Of a stretch of DNA of 10,302 nt, positions 1 through 7,638 are shown one piece after another. The notes beneath the pieces were generated by a model. It made no database searches, was not told where the DNA came from, and saw only the letters and a list, made by a program, of their open reading frames with translations. Within the stretch, counting starts at the first letter, position 1; every line of letters starts with the position of its first letter. Origin of the DNA: Corallincola sp. (GTDB lineage: Bacteria; Pseudomonadota; Gammaproteobacteria; Enterobacterales; Neiellaceae). The stretch covers positions 1 to 10,302 of the forward strand of contig JAGOCY010000021.1 of assembly GCA_017998495.1 (NCBI GenBank), written 5' to 3'. Made by a program: the position numbers and the translations under genes.

Positions 1-537
1 GCCTGCCACCAGTGCGGAGAAGTCCAGGCTGAGCTGAGGCAGCCGCTTGGCCAGGGTGGCATCGGTAACCAGTAACTTGTCCAGCCCAGTCAAGGCTCGG
101 GCGGAGGCAATAGCAGCATCATCAGGTAGGTTTTGTGGCTGTTGATGGCGGTCAAAACCCCACAGCTTAAGCAAGGGGCCGACCGTGACATCGAGGGCGC
201 CATGGCTCAACTGGCCTAGACGCAGGGCCTCCTGGGCCACCACCACCAGCTCGGCAGACACGGCAACAGGCTCTGTCGTCTGCTGCTGGTTAAAGCGCGC
301 CAGTTCGGAGTCATCACGCCAGGTGGAAAATTGCTGGTCAATCTCGGCCAGCACCCGCTCAACCTGCTGCTGGGCGTCTAGCGGCAGCCCCTCAGCAGGC
401 GCTACCAGGCTCAGGTGGTAACTGCTACCCATGGTCGGGCCGGACAACTGCAGCAACGGCTGTTGCTGTACTGGCTGCTCACAGGCAGTGATGAAAAAAA
501 CCAGCCCGATCAGGGCTGGTTTGAGGTACTGCAGCAT
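1..537 (-). CDS. apbE: ApbE FAD:protein FMN transferase, lipoprotein, 3' end cut by the window edge
   Basis: Reading leftwards from the ATG at 537, the frame stays open for 179 codons to the window edge, so the C-terminal part is missing. The first 19 residues form a lipoprotein signal: a short hydrophobic stretch ending in the lipobox ITAC, with Cys19 as the lipidated residue. This places the enzyme outside the inner membrane, where the FMN domains of NqrC and NqrB are modified. ApbE-family motifs follow in order: GPTMGSSYHL near residue 34, STWRDDSELARFN near 72-84, GALDVTVGPLLKLWGF near 113, and LDFSAL close to the cut end. Known family function: Mg2+-dependent transfer of FMN from FAD to Thr/Ser of the D-x-x-[ST]-G-A-[ST] motif. 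The gene starts only 9 nt after the nqrF stop, so it is probably the last or a late gene of the nqr transcript. No strong Shine-Dalgarno precedes it, which suggests coupling to nqrF translation. Confidence 0.93.
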   Translation of the reverse strand, partial: MLQYLKPALIGLVFFITACEQPVQQQPLLQLSGPTMGSSYHLSLVAPAEGLPLDAQQQVERVLAEIDQQFSTWRDDSELARFNQQQTTEPVAVSAELVVVAQEALRLGQLSHGALDVTVGPLLKLWGFDRHQQPQNLPDDAAIASARALTGLDKLLVTDATLAKRLPQLSLDFSALVAG

Positions 538-546
538 CGGCACTGA

Positions 547-1773
547 TCAGCCACCAAAGTCATCGAGGAGGATGTTTTCCTCTTCCACGCCGAGACTCTT
601 GAGCATGTTGATCACCGCCGCGTTCATCACTGGCGGGCCACACATGTAGAACTCACAGTCCTCAGGCGCATCATGGTTCTTGAGGTAATTCTCGAACAGC
701 ACGTTATGGATGAAGCCGGTGTAGCCGGTCCAGTTGTCGCCGGGCTGCGGATCGGAAAGAGCCACATGCCACTGGAAGTTGGGATTCTCCGCCTGCAGCA
801 TGTCGAAGTCCTCGACATAGAACATCTCGCGTTTGGAACGGGCACCGTACCAGAAGCTGATCTTGCGCTGGCTTTTCAGGCGACGCAGCTGATCGAAGAT
901 ATGGCTGCGCATCGGCGCCATGCCCGCACCACCACCGATAAACACCATCTCGGCGTTGGTATCCTTGGCGAAGAACTCACCAAAGGGCCCGGAGATGGTC
1001 ACCTTGTCACCTGGCTTCAGACTCCAGATGTAGGAGGACATCTTGCCAGGGGGGGCCTTGGGATTACCCGGCGGTGGCGTAGCGATACGCACGTTGAGCA
1101 TGATGATGCCCGCTTCTTCCGGATAGTTGGCCATCGAATAGGCGCGCACCACTGGCTCATCGACCTTGGATTCAATCTTGAAGAAACCAAAGCGCTCCCA
1201 GTCGCCGCGATACTGCTCTTCAATATCAAAGTCGGCGAACTTGATATGGTGAGCTGGCGCCTCAATCTGGATATAGCCACCAGCACGGAAGGGCACCGCT
1301 TCGCCTTCGGGAATCTTGAGTTTCAGCTCTTTAATGAAGGTCGCGACGTTATCGTTGGAGATAACCTCACATTCCCACTTCTTGATCCCGAACACCTCTT
1401 CATGGAGCTCGATTTTCATGTCCTGCTTAACCGCCACCTGGCAGGCCAGACGACAGCCTTCACGCGCCTCTTTCTTGCTGATGTGTGACAATTCGGTGGG
1501 CAGGATATCGCCGCCCCCCTCTTTGATCACCACCCGGCACTGGCCGCAGGAGCCACCACCGCCACAGGCCGACGACACGAAAATACCGTTATCCGCCAAG
1601 GCACCGAGCAGTTTATTACCGGCGCTGGAGGTGATGGTTTTGGCGGGATCATCGTTGATGGCGATGGTGATCGCACCACTGCTGACCAGCTTGGCCTTGG
1701 CCGCCAGAATGAACAGCACCAGCACCACCACGATCAGGGTGAACATCACCACACCGAGAACAATCTCTTGCAT
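547..1773 (-). CDS. nqrF: Na+-translocating NADH:quinone reductase subunit F (NADH dehydrogenase subunit)
   Basis: This is the 408-aa NADH-oxidising subunit, the same length as Vibrio NqrF. One N-terminal membrane helix (about residues 4-24) anchors a cytoplasmic body. A plant-type ferredoxin domain follows, with 2Fe-2S ligands Cys70, Cys76, Cys79 and Cys111 (motif [10 protein letters not shown], then CRLAC). A ferredoxin-reductase-like FAD domain carries R210-A-Y212-S213 and Ser246. The NADH domain has the glycine-rich [14 protein letters not shown] and the late FYMCGPP motif. All key residues are present. The subunit passes electrons from NADH via FAD and the 2Fe-2S cluster into the membrane part of the pump. 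The ATG at 1773 is chosen because the membrane helix begins there and AGAGGA lies 9 nt upstream (1783-1788). nqrF is the last nqr gene, 21 nt after nqrE. Confidence 0.98.
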   Translation of the reverse strand: MQEIVLGVVMFTLIVVVLVLFILAAKAKLVSSGAITIAINDDPAKTITSSAGNKLLGALADNGIFVSSACGGGGSCGQCRVVIKEGGGDILPTELSHISKKEAREGCRLACQVAVKQDMKIELHEEVFGIKKWECEVISNDNVATFIKELKLKIPEGEAVPFRAGGYIQIEAPAHHIKFADFDIEEQYRGDWERFGFFKIESKVDEPVVRAYSMANYPEEAGIIMLNVRIATPPPGNPKAPPGKMSSYIWSLKPGDKVTISGPFGEFFAKDTNAEMVFIGGGAGMAPMRSHIFDQLRRLKSQRKISFWYGARSKREMFYVEDFDMLQAENPNFQWHVALSDPQPGDNWTGYTGFIHNVLFENYLKNHDAPEDCEFYMCGPPVMNAAVINMLKSLGVEEENILLDDFGG

Positions 1774-1782
1774 AAGTTCAGA

Positions 1783-1788
1783 TCCTCT
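1783..1788 (-). promoter_or_regulatory. Shine-Dalgarno of nqrF
   Basis: AGAGGA on the minus strand, 9 nt before the nqrF ATG, in the 21-nt gap after nqrE. This is the longest gap inside the nqr genes. Confidence 0.7.
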
Positions 1789-1794
1789 GTGGTG

Positions 1795-2403
1795 TTACAG
1801 CTGCACGCCGGAGAACGACATGAAGCCGAGAGCCATCAGCCCTGCAGTGATAAAAGTGATACCCAGACCGCGCAGGCCATCGGGTACATCCGCGTATTTC
1901 ATCTTTTCGCGGATCCCGGCCAGGGCAACGATGGCCAACATCCAGCCAAGGCCGGCACCAAAGCCATAAACAACGCTTTCACCAAAGGCATACTCACGCT
2001 GCACCATGAATGATACGCCGCCAAAAATGGCGCAGTTCACCGTGATCAGCGGCAGGAAGATGCCGAGGGCGTTGTAAAGCGGTGGGAAATATTTATCGAG
2101 AGCCATCTCCAGCACCTGCACCAGCGCCGCAATGACACCGATGTAAGTGATAAAGCCGAGGAATGACAGATCCGCCTCGGGCAGCCCCGCCCAGGCCAAG
2201 GCGCCCTCTTTGAGAATGTACTGGTAGACCACCTGGTTAACGGGCACCGAAATGGTCAACACCACTACCACGGCCACGCCCAGGCCCAGTGCGGTTTTTA
2301 CTTTTTTAGAAACCGCCAGGAAGGTACACATGCCGAGAAAGAAGGCCAGCGCCATGTTCTCAACAAACACGGCCCGCACCAGCAGTGAAATATAGTGTTC
2401 CAT
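1795..2403 (-). CDS. nqrE: Na+-translocating NADH:quinone reductase subunit E
   Basis: This is a polytopic inner-membrane protein of 202 aa and the homologue of RnfA/RsxA. It begins [16 protein letters not shown] and has about six hydrophobic segments. Two conserved cysteines are visible: Cys26 in [11 protein letters not shown] and Cys124 in [11 protein letters not shown]. In the Vibrio enzyme the equivalent NqrE cysteines, with two from NqrD, hold an intramembrane Fe-S centre that moves electrons between NqrF and NqrC. Compared with my memory of the Vibrio protein (about 198 aa) there are about four extra residues around 66-77, between the second and third hydrophobic segments, which explains Cys124 rather than Cys120. 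AAGGAG at 2410-2415, 6 nt before the ATG, fixes the start; it lies inside the last Lys-Glu codons of nqrD. The gap to nqrD is 3 nt. Confidence 0.98.
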   Translation of the reverse strand: MEHYISLLVRAVFVENMALAFFLGMCTFLAVSKKVKTALGLGVAVVVVLTISVPVNQVVYQYILKEGALAWAGLPEADLSFLGFITYIGVIAALVQVLEMALDKYFPPLYNALGIFLPLITVNCAIFGGVSFMVQREYAFGESVVYGFGAGLGWMLAIVALAGIREKMKYADVPDGLRGLGITFITAGLMALGFMSFSGVQL

Positions 2404-2406
2404 CGC

Positions 2407-3039
2407 TTACTCCTTCGGCTCTACCTGTTCCGGGCGCCAGGTGCGCACGGCCCAGATGATCAAACCGATGATGAAAAATGCCGAAGGCGGCAACAGCAAC
2501 AGGCCATTGCTGAGATACCAGCCACCATTGCTGGTGAGCTGCAGCACTTCGATACCGAAAATAGAGCCTGAACCCAGCAACTCACGGATGAAGCCGACCA
2601 GCAACAGGATGGCGGAGTAACCAAGACCATTGCCGATGCCATCGATGAAGCTCATCAGCGGCGGGCTCTTCATCGCATAGGCTTCGGTACGGCCCATAAC
2701 AATACAGTTGGTGATGATCAGGCCGACAAACACCGACAGCTGTTTACTGATCTCATAGGCATAAGCCTTGAGGATCTGGTCCACCACGATCACCAGCGAG
2801 GCGATGATGGTCATCTGCACGATGATGCGTACGCTGCTGGGGATATGGTTGCGGATCATCGACACAAACAGGCTGGAGAAGCCGGTGACCAGGGTCAGGG
2901 CGATGCTCATCACCACTGCCGTTTCCAGCTTGGAGGTGACCGCCAGCGCCGAGCAAACCCCCAGCACCTGCAGGGTGATGGGGTTATTGGCAACGATCGG
3001 CCCGAACAGCGTGTTCTTGATCTCTTTGGTATCAGCCAT
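2407..3039 (-). CDS. nqrD: Na+-translocating NADH:quinone reductase subunit D
   Basis: This membrane subunit of 210 aa is the homologue of RnfE/RsxE, and its length matches Vibrio NqrD. The frame stays open up to 3108, but the start is set at the ATG at 3039 ([19 protein letters not shown]). Family members begin there, and AAGGAG lies 9 nt upstream (3049-3054). Cys29 ([15 protein letters not shown]) and Cys112 ([11 protein letters not shown]) are the two conserved cysteines that, with the NqrE pair, hold the intramembrane Fe-S centre. Other conserved blocks are [33 protein letters not shown] and the tail EQVEPKE. About six transmembrane segments are expected. The start codon lies inside the end of nqrC (8-bp overlap), so translation is probably coupled. 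Confidence 0.98.
   Translation of the reverse strand: MADTKEIKNTLFGPIVANNPITLQVLGVCSALAVTSKLETAVVMSIALTLVTGFSSLFVSMIRNHIPSSVRIIVQMTIIASLVIVVDQILKAYAYEISKQLSVFVGLIITNCIVMGRTEAYAMKSPPLMSFIDGIGNGLGYSAILLLVGFIRELLGSGSIFGIEVLQLTSNGGWYLSNGLLLLPPSAFFIIGLIIWAVRTWRPEQVEPKE
2410..2415 (-). promoter_or_regulatory. Shine-Dalgarno of nqrE inside nqrD
   Basis: AAGGAG on the minus strand, 6 nt before the nqrE ATG. It is formed by the last Lys-Glu codons of nqrD and confirms the nqrE start. Confidence 0.85.
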
Positions 3040-3823
3040 GGTTATTGGCTCCTTGACGCAGCTTGGCAAGGAAAGGCCCAAAGCCATACTCACCCAACCA
3101 GAAGGCAAAGGAGTTGTGCACCCCTTTACTGGTCAGGGTGGCACCGGCCAGGCCATCGATTTGATAAGCGAAGTTGGGATCATTAGGGTCCGCGGTTGAC
3201 TTGAGCACCGTCAACGCCACCTCACCCTGCTCGTTGAACAGCTTCTTGCCATCCCACTGGGCGATCCACAGCGGATTGACCACTTCGCCGCCCAACCCCG
3301 GAGTCTCCCCTTGGTCGTAATAGACCACGGAGCGGGCTGTCACCCCGTCGGGCTGAATGGCCAGGAAGGCATACATGGTCGACCACAGCCCTTGGCCATG
3401 AACCGGGATCACATAGCTGGATACCGCACCGCTCTCATCATGAGCGATATAGACACTGGCCAGGCGACTGACGGTTCGCACCCCGGCGACATCAGCCTCC
3501 GGCGGCACCGGCTTGGCAAAGGCCTTCTGTTTGACCGCCTTGCGCTGATCAAAAGTGTTGGGATCAACCTCGTCAACATACTCACCGCTAGCCAGGTCAA
3601 TCACCTTGGCTTCGATATGTTTGTTATAGATCTCGGGGATCTTGCCCTCAGGAGCGGTGATCCCTGCAGCGGCCAGAATATTGCGCTGCTTGTCCAGTGC
3701 CCGCTGCGTCAGCTGTTGTGGCCGCAGCGACACCGCTGCGACTGAAACCACCAGAGCGCACACCAGACAGGAGGCGACCACCACGAGCATGGTCTTGCTG
3801 AATGAATCATTAGAGTTAGACAT
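3032..3823 (-). CDS. nqrC: Na+-translocating NADH:quinone reductase subunit C (covalent FMN subunit)
   Basis: NqrC of 263 aa has one N-terminal membrane helix (about residues 11-33) and a periplasmic FMN-binding domain. Conserved blocks are [29 protein letters not shown] and, near the C-terminus, D-G-L-A-G-A-T. The last Thr, Thr229, is the residue expected to carry FMN through a phosphoester bond made by ApbE. It is followed by LTSKGV and the typical ending [16 protein letters not shown]. The residue before GAT is Ala where Vibrio NqrC has Ser, a substitution also known in RnfG-type proteins. The frame stays open upstream to 3895, but the ATG at 3823 ([11 protein letters not shown]) is chosen because it directly precedes the membrane helix and has GGAGACAGG 7-15 nt upstream. 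The gene overlaps the end of nqrB by 8 bp. Confidence 0.97.
   Translation of the reverse strand: MSNSNDSFSKTMLVVVASCLVCALVVSVAAVSLRPQQLTQRALDKQRNILAAAGITAPEGKIPEIYNKHIEAKVIDLASGEYVDEVDPNTFDQRKAVKQKAFAKPVPPEADVAGVRTVSRLASVYIAHDESGAVSSYVIPVHGQGLWSTMYAFLAIQPDGVTARSVVYYDQGETPGLGGEVVNPLWIAQWDGKKLFNEQGEVALTVLKSTADPNDPNFAYQIDGLAGATLTSKGVHNSFAFWLGEYGFGPFLAKLRQGANNHG
3049..3054 (-). promoter_or_regulatory. Shine-Dalgarno of nqrD inside nqrC
   Basis: AAGGAG on the minus strand, 9 nt before the ATG at 3039, within the Gln-Gly codons near the end of nqrC. It decides the nqrD start against the in-frame ATG at 3108. Confidence 0.85.
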
Positions 3824-5039
3824 ACCGTGCCTGTCTCCGCTTGATGTTGGACTGCGCCACAAAGTAGTCGAACAGCGGCGCAAACAGGTTGGCAAAGAGG
3901 ATGGCCAGCATCATCCCCTCCGGGTAAGCGGGGTTAACCACCCGAATCATGATCACCATGACACCAATCAGCGCGCCATAGGCATAGCGACCGGTGTTGG
4001 TGAAGGAGGCCGACACCGGATCGGTCGCCATGAACAGCCAGCCGATGGCAAAACCACCCAATACCAGATGCCAGTACCAAGGCAGCGCAAACAATGGATT
4101 GGTGGTCGAGCCGATCAGATTAAACAGCCAGGTGGTGGCGATCATGCCCACCAACACCCCGACCACGATGCGCCAGCTAGCGATGCGGGCGTAGATAATG
4201 ATGGCGCCGCCGATCAGCAGCATCAGGGTTGAGACCTCACCGATGGAGCCCTGGATATTGCCGAGGAAGGCATCCATCCAGGTAATGCCGGCGTTGGCCA
4301 GCGCCTGCACAGCCCCCAATGCTGGATCGGCCTGGGCGGCAATCGACAGCGCCGTAGCACCGGAGAACCCGTCTACCGCCGTCCACACAGCGTCACCGCT
4401 GATCTGCGCCGGGTAAGCGAAGAACAGGAAGGCACGCCCCGCCAGCGCCGGATTCAGGAAGTTACGCCCGGTACCACCAAAGACCTCTTTGGCGACAACG
4501 ATACCGAAGGTGATCCCCAGTGCTGCCTGCCACAGCGGCAGCGACGGCGGCACGATCAGGGCAAAAAGGATGGAGGAGACGAAAAAGCCTTCGTTGATCT
4601 CATGCTTGCGCACTGAGGCAAAGAGCACCTCCCAGAAGCCGCCGACAACAAATACTGTCAGATAGATCGGCAGCGCCCAACAGGCACCGTAGAGCATCAT
4701 GCTGCCCCAGCCCGCGTCGCCACCCAGCTGCCCCCCCAACAGATGGAACAAGCCCACCTGCCAGGCATCCGGCAGCTGATAGCCAGCAGCCAGCGCCAAA
4801 TTGGCCTGCTGGCCGATGTTGAACCAGCCCCACAGCATTGCCGGCCACAACGCCAGGTAGACGGTGATCATCATCCGTTTGAGATCGAGGAAATCCCGCA
4901 CATGGGTGTTCTTGCCGGTGACTTTGCCCGGCGTGTAGAAGATGGTGTACGCCGCTTCAAACAGGGCATACCACTTTTCATAGCGGCCGCCCGTTTCGAA
5001 GTGCGGTTCGATCTTCTCAAAAAAGCTCTTCAGCCCCAT
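3816..5039 (-). CDS. nqrB: Na+-translocating NADH:quinone reductase subunit B
   Basis: This is the large membrane subunit of 407 aa, with about ten hydrophobic segments, homologous to RnfD. In Vibrio NqrB this subunit carries covalent FMN and riboflavin, takes part in quinone reduction and forms the Na+ path. The flavinylation motif D223-G-F-S-G-A-T229 is intact, and Thr229 corresponds to Vibrio Thr236. Other conserved blocks are [16 protein letters not shown] near the N-terminus, [33 protein letters not shown] (given here in pieces: [10 protein letters not shown] and NPALAGRAF), and the late [16 protein letters not shown]. Gly133-Gly134 ([10 protein letters not shown]) align by the same 7-residue offset with the Vibrio glycines linked to HQNO/korormicin sensitivity and are unchanged, which suggests a sensitive enzyme. 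AAGGAGGG at 5045-5052, 5 nt before the ATG, decides this start over the in-frame ATG at 5057. The gap to nqrA is 1 nt. Confidence 0.98.
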   Translation of the reverse strand: MGLKSFFEKIEPHFETGGRYEKWYALFEAAYTIFYTPGKVTGKNTHVRDFLDLKRMMITVYLALWPAMLWGWFNIGQQANLALAAGYQLPDAWQVGLFHLLGGQLGGDAGWGSMMLYGACWALPIYLTVFVVGGFWEVLFASVRKHEINEGFFVSSILFALIVPPSLPLWQAALGITFGIVVAKEVFGGTGRNFLNPALAGRAFLFFAYPAQISGDAVWTAVDGFSGATALSIAAQADPALGAVQALANAGITWMDAFLGNIQGSIGEVSTLMLLIGGAIIIYARIASWRIVVGVLVGMIATTWLFNLIGSTTNPLFALPWYWHLVLGGFAIGWLFMATDPVSASFTNTGRYAYGALIGVMVIMIRVVNPAYPEGMMLAILFANLFAPLFDYFVAQSNIKRRQARYV

Positions 5040-5040
5040 G

Positions 5041-6384
5041 TCAGCCCTCCTTCTCAATCTGGTTCAGGCAGGTGCGCAGGTAACTGCCGTACTCGTACTT
5101 GCCCGGACAGACGAAGGTGCAGAGCGCCAGGTCTTCTTCATCCAGTTCCAGTAACCCCAGCTCCTGAGCGCTGTCGACATCGCCAGACAGCAGATCGCGC
5201 AGCAACAGGGTTGGCAGCAGGTCAAGCGGCATCACCCGCTCGTACATACCGATGGGCACCATCGCCCGATCACTGCCACCGGTGGTGGTGGTGAAGGCAA
5301 AGCGCTTGGCAGGGAAAAGGTGAGACAAAAACGCCCGGGTCAGGGAGAACTTGTCGCTGCCTGGCTTCAACCAGCCGATGAACTCCTTGTCATAACCTTC
5401 CGCCAGCGCCGTGACCTGCAGATGGTAACGGCCCAGATAAGCCACCGGCCCTTCGGCAGTGTTACCTGCCAGCACCGAGCCGCTGATCACGCGGTTATCG
5501 CCATCAGCCAGCTCAGTGGCGGTCAGCTCATCAATGGCCGCGCCCAGCAGGGTGCGCAACAGGCGCGGCTGCTTGACCTGTGGGCCCGCCAGGGCAATCA
5601 CCCGTTCGCTGTTAAGCTGGCCGGTTGTGAACAGCTGGCCAATGGCAATACAGTCCTGGTAGTTCAGATGCCACACTGATTTGTGAGCGTTGACCGGTTC
5701 CAAGAAGTGAATGTGGGTGCCGACCAGGCCAGCCGGATGAGGGCCACTAAATTCGTGGGTTTCAACCCGCGGCAGGCTGACGTTGGGTACGGCTGAACCC
5801 GCTTTCTTGCACACATAGAGTTTGCCTTCGGTCAGCCGGCTGAGAACCGCAACCCCTGATGCAAACGCCGCTTCGTGACCGGTGATCACCGTAGCCGGGT
5901 CGGCGGCCAGCGGGTTACTGTCCATGGCGTTGATAAAGATCGCCCGTGGTTTGGCATCCGCCGCTGGCACCCGCGAAAACGGCCGGGTGCGCAACGCCGT
6001 CCACAGCCCGGAGCGCTGCAGCTGGGCACGCACCAACGCCTCATCGAGGCTGGCCAGTTGGCCTGGCTCGAACTGCTCAAAGCGCTCAGCGTCATCACCA
6101 CTCAAGCGGATCACTACCGACAGCAGCGAGCGCTTGTCGCCACGATTGATGGCCACCACCTCACCAGCCGCTGGCGCAGTAAAGAGCACGCCGGGGTTCT
6201 TTTTGTCTTCGAATAGTGGCTGGCCCTTACCTACCAGATCGCCCTCGCGCACCAACATGGTCGGGCGTAGCCCGACATAGTCGTTGCCAAGCAGGGCGAC
6301 GTGGGTAAGAGCGGGGCCACTGTGAATGACCTGCTGCGGTGCGCCCGCAATGGGCAGGTCCAGCCCCTTTCTGATTTTGATCAT
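5041..6384 (-). CDS. nqrA: Na+-translocating NADH:quinone reductase subunit A
   Basis: NqrA of 447 aa has essentially the same length as the Vibrio protein. It is the peripheral cytoplasmic subunit associated with NqrB and is known to bind ubiquinone analogues. It starts [16 protein letters not shown]. Near residues 37-90 it has the RnfC/NqrA-type barrel region ([46 protein letters not shown]). The C-terminus has the family signature [17 protein letters not shown] with Cys422 and Cys426, ending IEKEG. The reading frame is open for 44 more codons upstream, to 6516. That extension has no family resemblance, and all homologues begin at MIKI, so the ATG at 6384 is used. Only a weak GAG lies upstream of it. 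It is the first gene of the nqr operon, behind a 204-bp intergenic region. Confidence 0.97.
   Translation of the reverse strand: MIKIRKGLDLPIAGAPQQVIHSGPALTHVALLGNDYVGLRPTMLVREGDLVGKGQPLFEDKKNPGVLFTAPAAGEVVAINRGDKRSLLSVVIRLSGDDAERFEQFEPGQLASLDEALVRAQLQRSGLWTALRTRPFSRVPAADAKPRAIFINAMDSNPLAADPATVITGHEAAFASGVAVLSRLTEGKLYVCKKAGSAVPNVSLPRVETHEFSGPHPAGLVGTHIHFLEPVNAHKSVWHLNYQDCIAIGQLFTTGQLNSERVIALAGPQVKQPRLLRTLLGAAIDELTATELADGDNRVISGSVLAGNTAEGPVAYLGRYHLQVTALAEGYDKEFIGWLKPGSDKFSLTRAFLSHLFPAKRFAFTTTTGGSDRAMVPIGMYERVMPLDLLPTLLLRDLLSGDVDSAQELGLLELDEEDLALCTFVCPGKYEYGSYLRTCLNQIEKEG
5045..5052 (-). promoter_or_regulatory. Shine-Dalgarno of nqrB inside nqrA
   Basis: AAGGAGGG on the minus strand, 5 nt before the ATG at 5039, made by the last Lys-Glu-Gly codons of nqrA. 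It decides the nqrB start against the ATG at 5057. Confidence 0.87.
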
Positions 6385-6588
6385 AGCTACTCGCGTGTCG
6401 TTATTGGGCAGTATGGTCACGAACGGCCGAGCTCCGTAGCAGCGACAACGTACGCCACAGGGGGGCTCAACCGCTCCCAAGCTTGAACGAAACAGTCGGG
6501 ATTCTAACCCAACCATCCCGGCAGATTAAGTTCAGTCTGGCAAAGTGTTAGCTCCGTCCACTGGAACGTGATGGGCCGCCCGCTTCGC
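6385..6588 (-). promoter_or_regulatory. nqr operon leader and promoter region
   Basis: This is the 204-bp non-coding interval between the bolA stop and the nqrA start. I see no stem-loop with a T-run that would end bolA transcription, so bolA transcripts may read into nqr. The region is GC-rich and holds a candidate sigma-70 promoter (listed separately). From that promoter the nqrA leader would be about 110 nt. I found no recognisable riboswitch, FNR box or other named operator in it. Confidence 0.5.
6501..6529 (-). promoter_or_regulatory. candidate sigma-70 promoter for nqrA
   Basis: On the minus strand a -10-like TAGAAT (6501-6506, 5 of 6 consensus bases) is preceded, after 17 nt, by a weak -35-like TTAATC (6524-6529, 3 of 6). 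Transcription would start near 6494. The spacing is ideal but the -35 box is poor, so this is a prediction only. Confidence 0.38.
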
Positions 6589-6945
6589 TCATGGCTGATC
6601 CACAACCATGGCGGCAAGCACATCTTCGCCACCGTCGCGCAGCAGGCCACCACGGCATTTGGGCGACAACGGGACAGCACCCACACTGGCCTGCCACTCC
6701 GCCGGGGTGTAAGTGTGTAGCGCCAAGGCATGCACCGGCCCCGCCAGCTCTTCCGCCAAAATAGTGTTGACGGCGCGGTGACGCTGCAGCAGGCGCTGAC
6801 CGTCAAAGCAGGCGCAGACCAGCACCAGCTTGAAATGGGTTTCGCTGCCCAGCGGCACGTTGTGGCGATGGCTCTCATTGATCACCTCCAGGAACTGGGG
6901 CGACAACTGCTGTAGTTTCTGCTCGATACGCTGGGCGACACTCAT
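6589..6945 (-). CDS. bolA: BolA family protein
   Basis: BolA of 118 aa, about 13 residues longer than E. coli BolA. The family pattern is clear: RIEQKLQQLSPQFLEVINES, RHNVPLGSETHFKLVLV, RHRAVNTILAEEL and VHALALHTYTPAEW. It has the class II KH-like fold with conserved His56, His72 and His77; the conserved C-terminal-side His is the residue that ligates the shared 2Fe-2S cluster in BolA-glutaredoxin complexes. Known roles are partnership with monothiol glutaredoxins in Fe-S and iron handling, and stress-linked morphology in E. coli. Differences from E. coli are Cys44 and Cys46 (a C-x-C in the second beta strand), Cys97, and a C-terminal tail of about 18 residues ending VVDQP. The ATG at 6945 has AGG about 8 nt upstream. 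The AlkB-family gene ends 4 nt before it, so the two are probably cotranscribed. bolA beside nqrA is a known gammaproteobacterial arrangement. Confidence 0.95.
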   Translation of the reverse strand: MSVAQRIEQKLQQLSPQFLEVINESHRHNVPLGSETHFKLVLVCACFDGQRLLQRHRAVNTILAEELAGPVHALALHTYTPAEWQASVGAVPLSPKCRGGLLRDGGEDVLAAMVVDQP

Positions 6946-6949
6946 GTGG

Positions 6950-7549
6950 TTAACCTGTAGCGGGGCTGACGATGGTTCTGAAGGTCAAGTTTATACGGGG
7001 ATGCTCGACCCGCGCCTCTTTTGGCAAGGCGTGAGACCAGCAACGCTGGGTGTCTCCGGCCATCACCAGCAGGTCGCCACTGGCCAGCGGCAACTCAAAA
7101 CGGCATCCGAGATGCTTGTGACGCAGCAGAAAACGGCGGCTGGCTCCCAGCGACAGCGATGCAATCACTGGCCGCTCACCCAGTTCCGGCTCATCATCGC
7201 TGTGCCAGCCCATATGATCGGCGCCGGAACGGTACAGATTGACAAGCACGCTGTTAAAGCGCTGGCCACAGGCCTCGCCCACCTCAGCAGCGACAGCCGC
7301 TACTGCCGGATGCCAAGGGTCCGGCTCAAACAGGGTGGCAGAGTAGCGATAGCGGGCCTCGGCATCACCCATCCACCACTGGCGGCGGGGAATGGCCACC
7401 TGGCGGCCGTAGATACGGATCTGCGGTTGCTGCCACTGCCCCTGTTCAAGCAGCTGCTGCAGCAGCGACGCCGCGCGATCCCGGGCCATAAACCCGGGCC
7501 AATAGAGCAACTCGCTGTCGGCCAGCTGCCAGCGCAAAAAATGACTCAT
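6950..7549 (-). CDS. alkB: AlkB-like Fe(II)/2-oxoglutarate-dependent DNA/RNA repair dioxygenase (ALKBH2-like)
   Basis: This 199-aa protein belongs to the AlkB family, which removes methyl groups from 1-methyladenine and 3-methylcytosine by oxidation. The iron ligands are visible as His116-x-Asp118 (MGWHSDDE) and His173 (WSHALP). The 2-oxoglutarate-binding signature R-x-N-x-T-x-R is Arg185-Ile-Asn-Leu-Thr-Phe-Arg191, and the conserved Asn104-x-Tyr106 (VLVNLYRSGAD) precedes the HxD. Overall it resembles human ALKBH2 (IPRRQ, GDAEARYRYS, DPWHP, FNSVLVNLY, ASLSLGASRRFLLRHK) more than E. coli AlkB, so the symbol is at family level. The ATG at 7549 is the first possible start because an in-frame TGA lies two codons upstream; GAGG is only 1 nt from it, so the ribosome site is poor. 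The gene is divergent from the response regulator at 7639 and 4 nt ahead of bolA. Confidence 0.93.
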   Translation of the reverse strand: MSHFLRWQLADSELLYWPGFMARDRAASLLQQLLEQGQWQQPQIRIYGRQVAIPRRQWWMGDAEARYRYSATLFEPDPWHPAVAAVAAEVGEACGQRFNSVLVNLYRSGADHMGWHSDDEPELGERPVIASLSLGASRRFLLRHKHLGCRFELPLASGDLLVMAGDTQRCWSHALPKEARVEHPRINLTFRTIVSPATG

Positions 7550-7638
7550 GCCTCACAGATCCCGATGGTGGCGATTGTTTGTCCAACTTAGGCTGCCCAC
7601 ACTCGCCGGTTGCCGCCACTGCCGTTGTTGTCGAGTAC
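7550..7638. promoter_or_regulatory. divergent intergenic region between alkB and the first response regulator
   Basis: These 89 bp must contain the promoters for both divergent units unless either starts further inside a gene. I looked for -35/-10 pairs on both strands and found none convincing. An in-frame TTG at 7579 would extend the response regulator by 20 residues into this region. Confidence 0.4.

Noticed and set aside
673..1488. A 271-codon open frame on the plus strand opposite nqrF
   Set aside because: It lies fully antisense to a well-conserved nqrF; the protein has no recognisable domain and is typical of antisense frames in GC-rich genes.
1316..1969. A 217-codon plus-strand open frame across nqrF and nqrE
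   Set aside because: It crosses two confirmed minus-strand genes, is rich in Ser/Pro/Thr as expected for a shadow frame and has no family resemblance.
3040..3108. N-terminal extension of nqrD by 23 codons
   Set aside because: It runs inside nqrC, and a strong Shine-Dalgarno sits directly before the ATG at 3039.
3642..4232. A 196-codon plus-strand open frame opposite nqrC and nqrB
   Set aside because: His/Gln/Asp-rich low-complexity product antisense to conserved membrane protein codons.
6385..6516. N-terminal extension of nqrA by 44 codons
   Set aside because: No similarity to NqrA proteins, and the resulting protein would be longer than the family; the internal ATG at 6384 matches the known N-terminus.
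6830..7591. A 253-codon plus-strand open frame opposite bolA and alkB
   Set aside because: Both minus-strand genes have clear family motifs; this frame has none.
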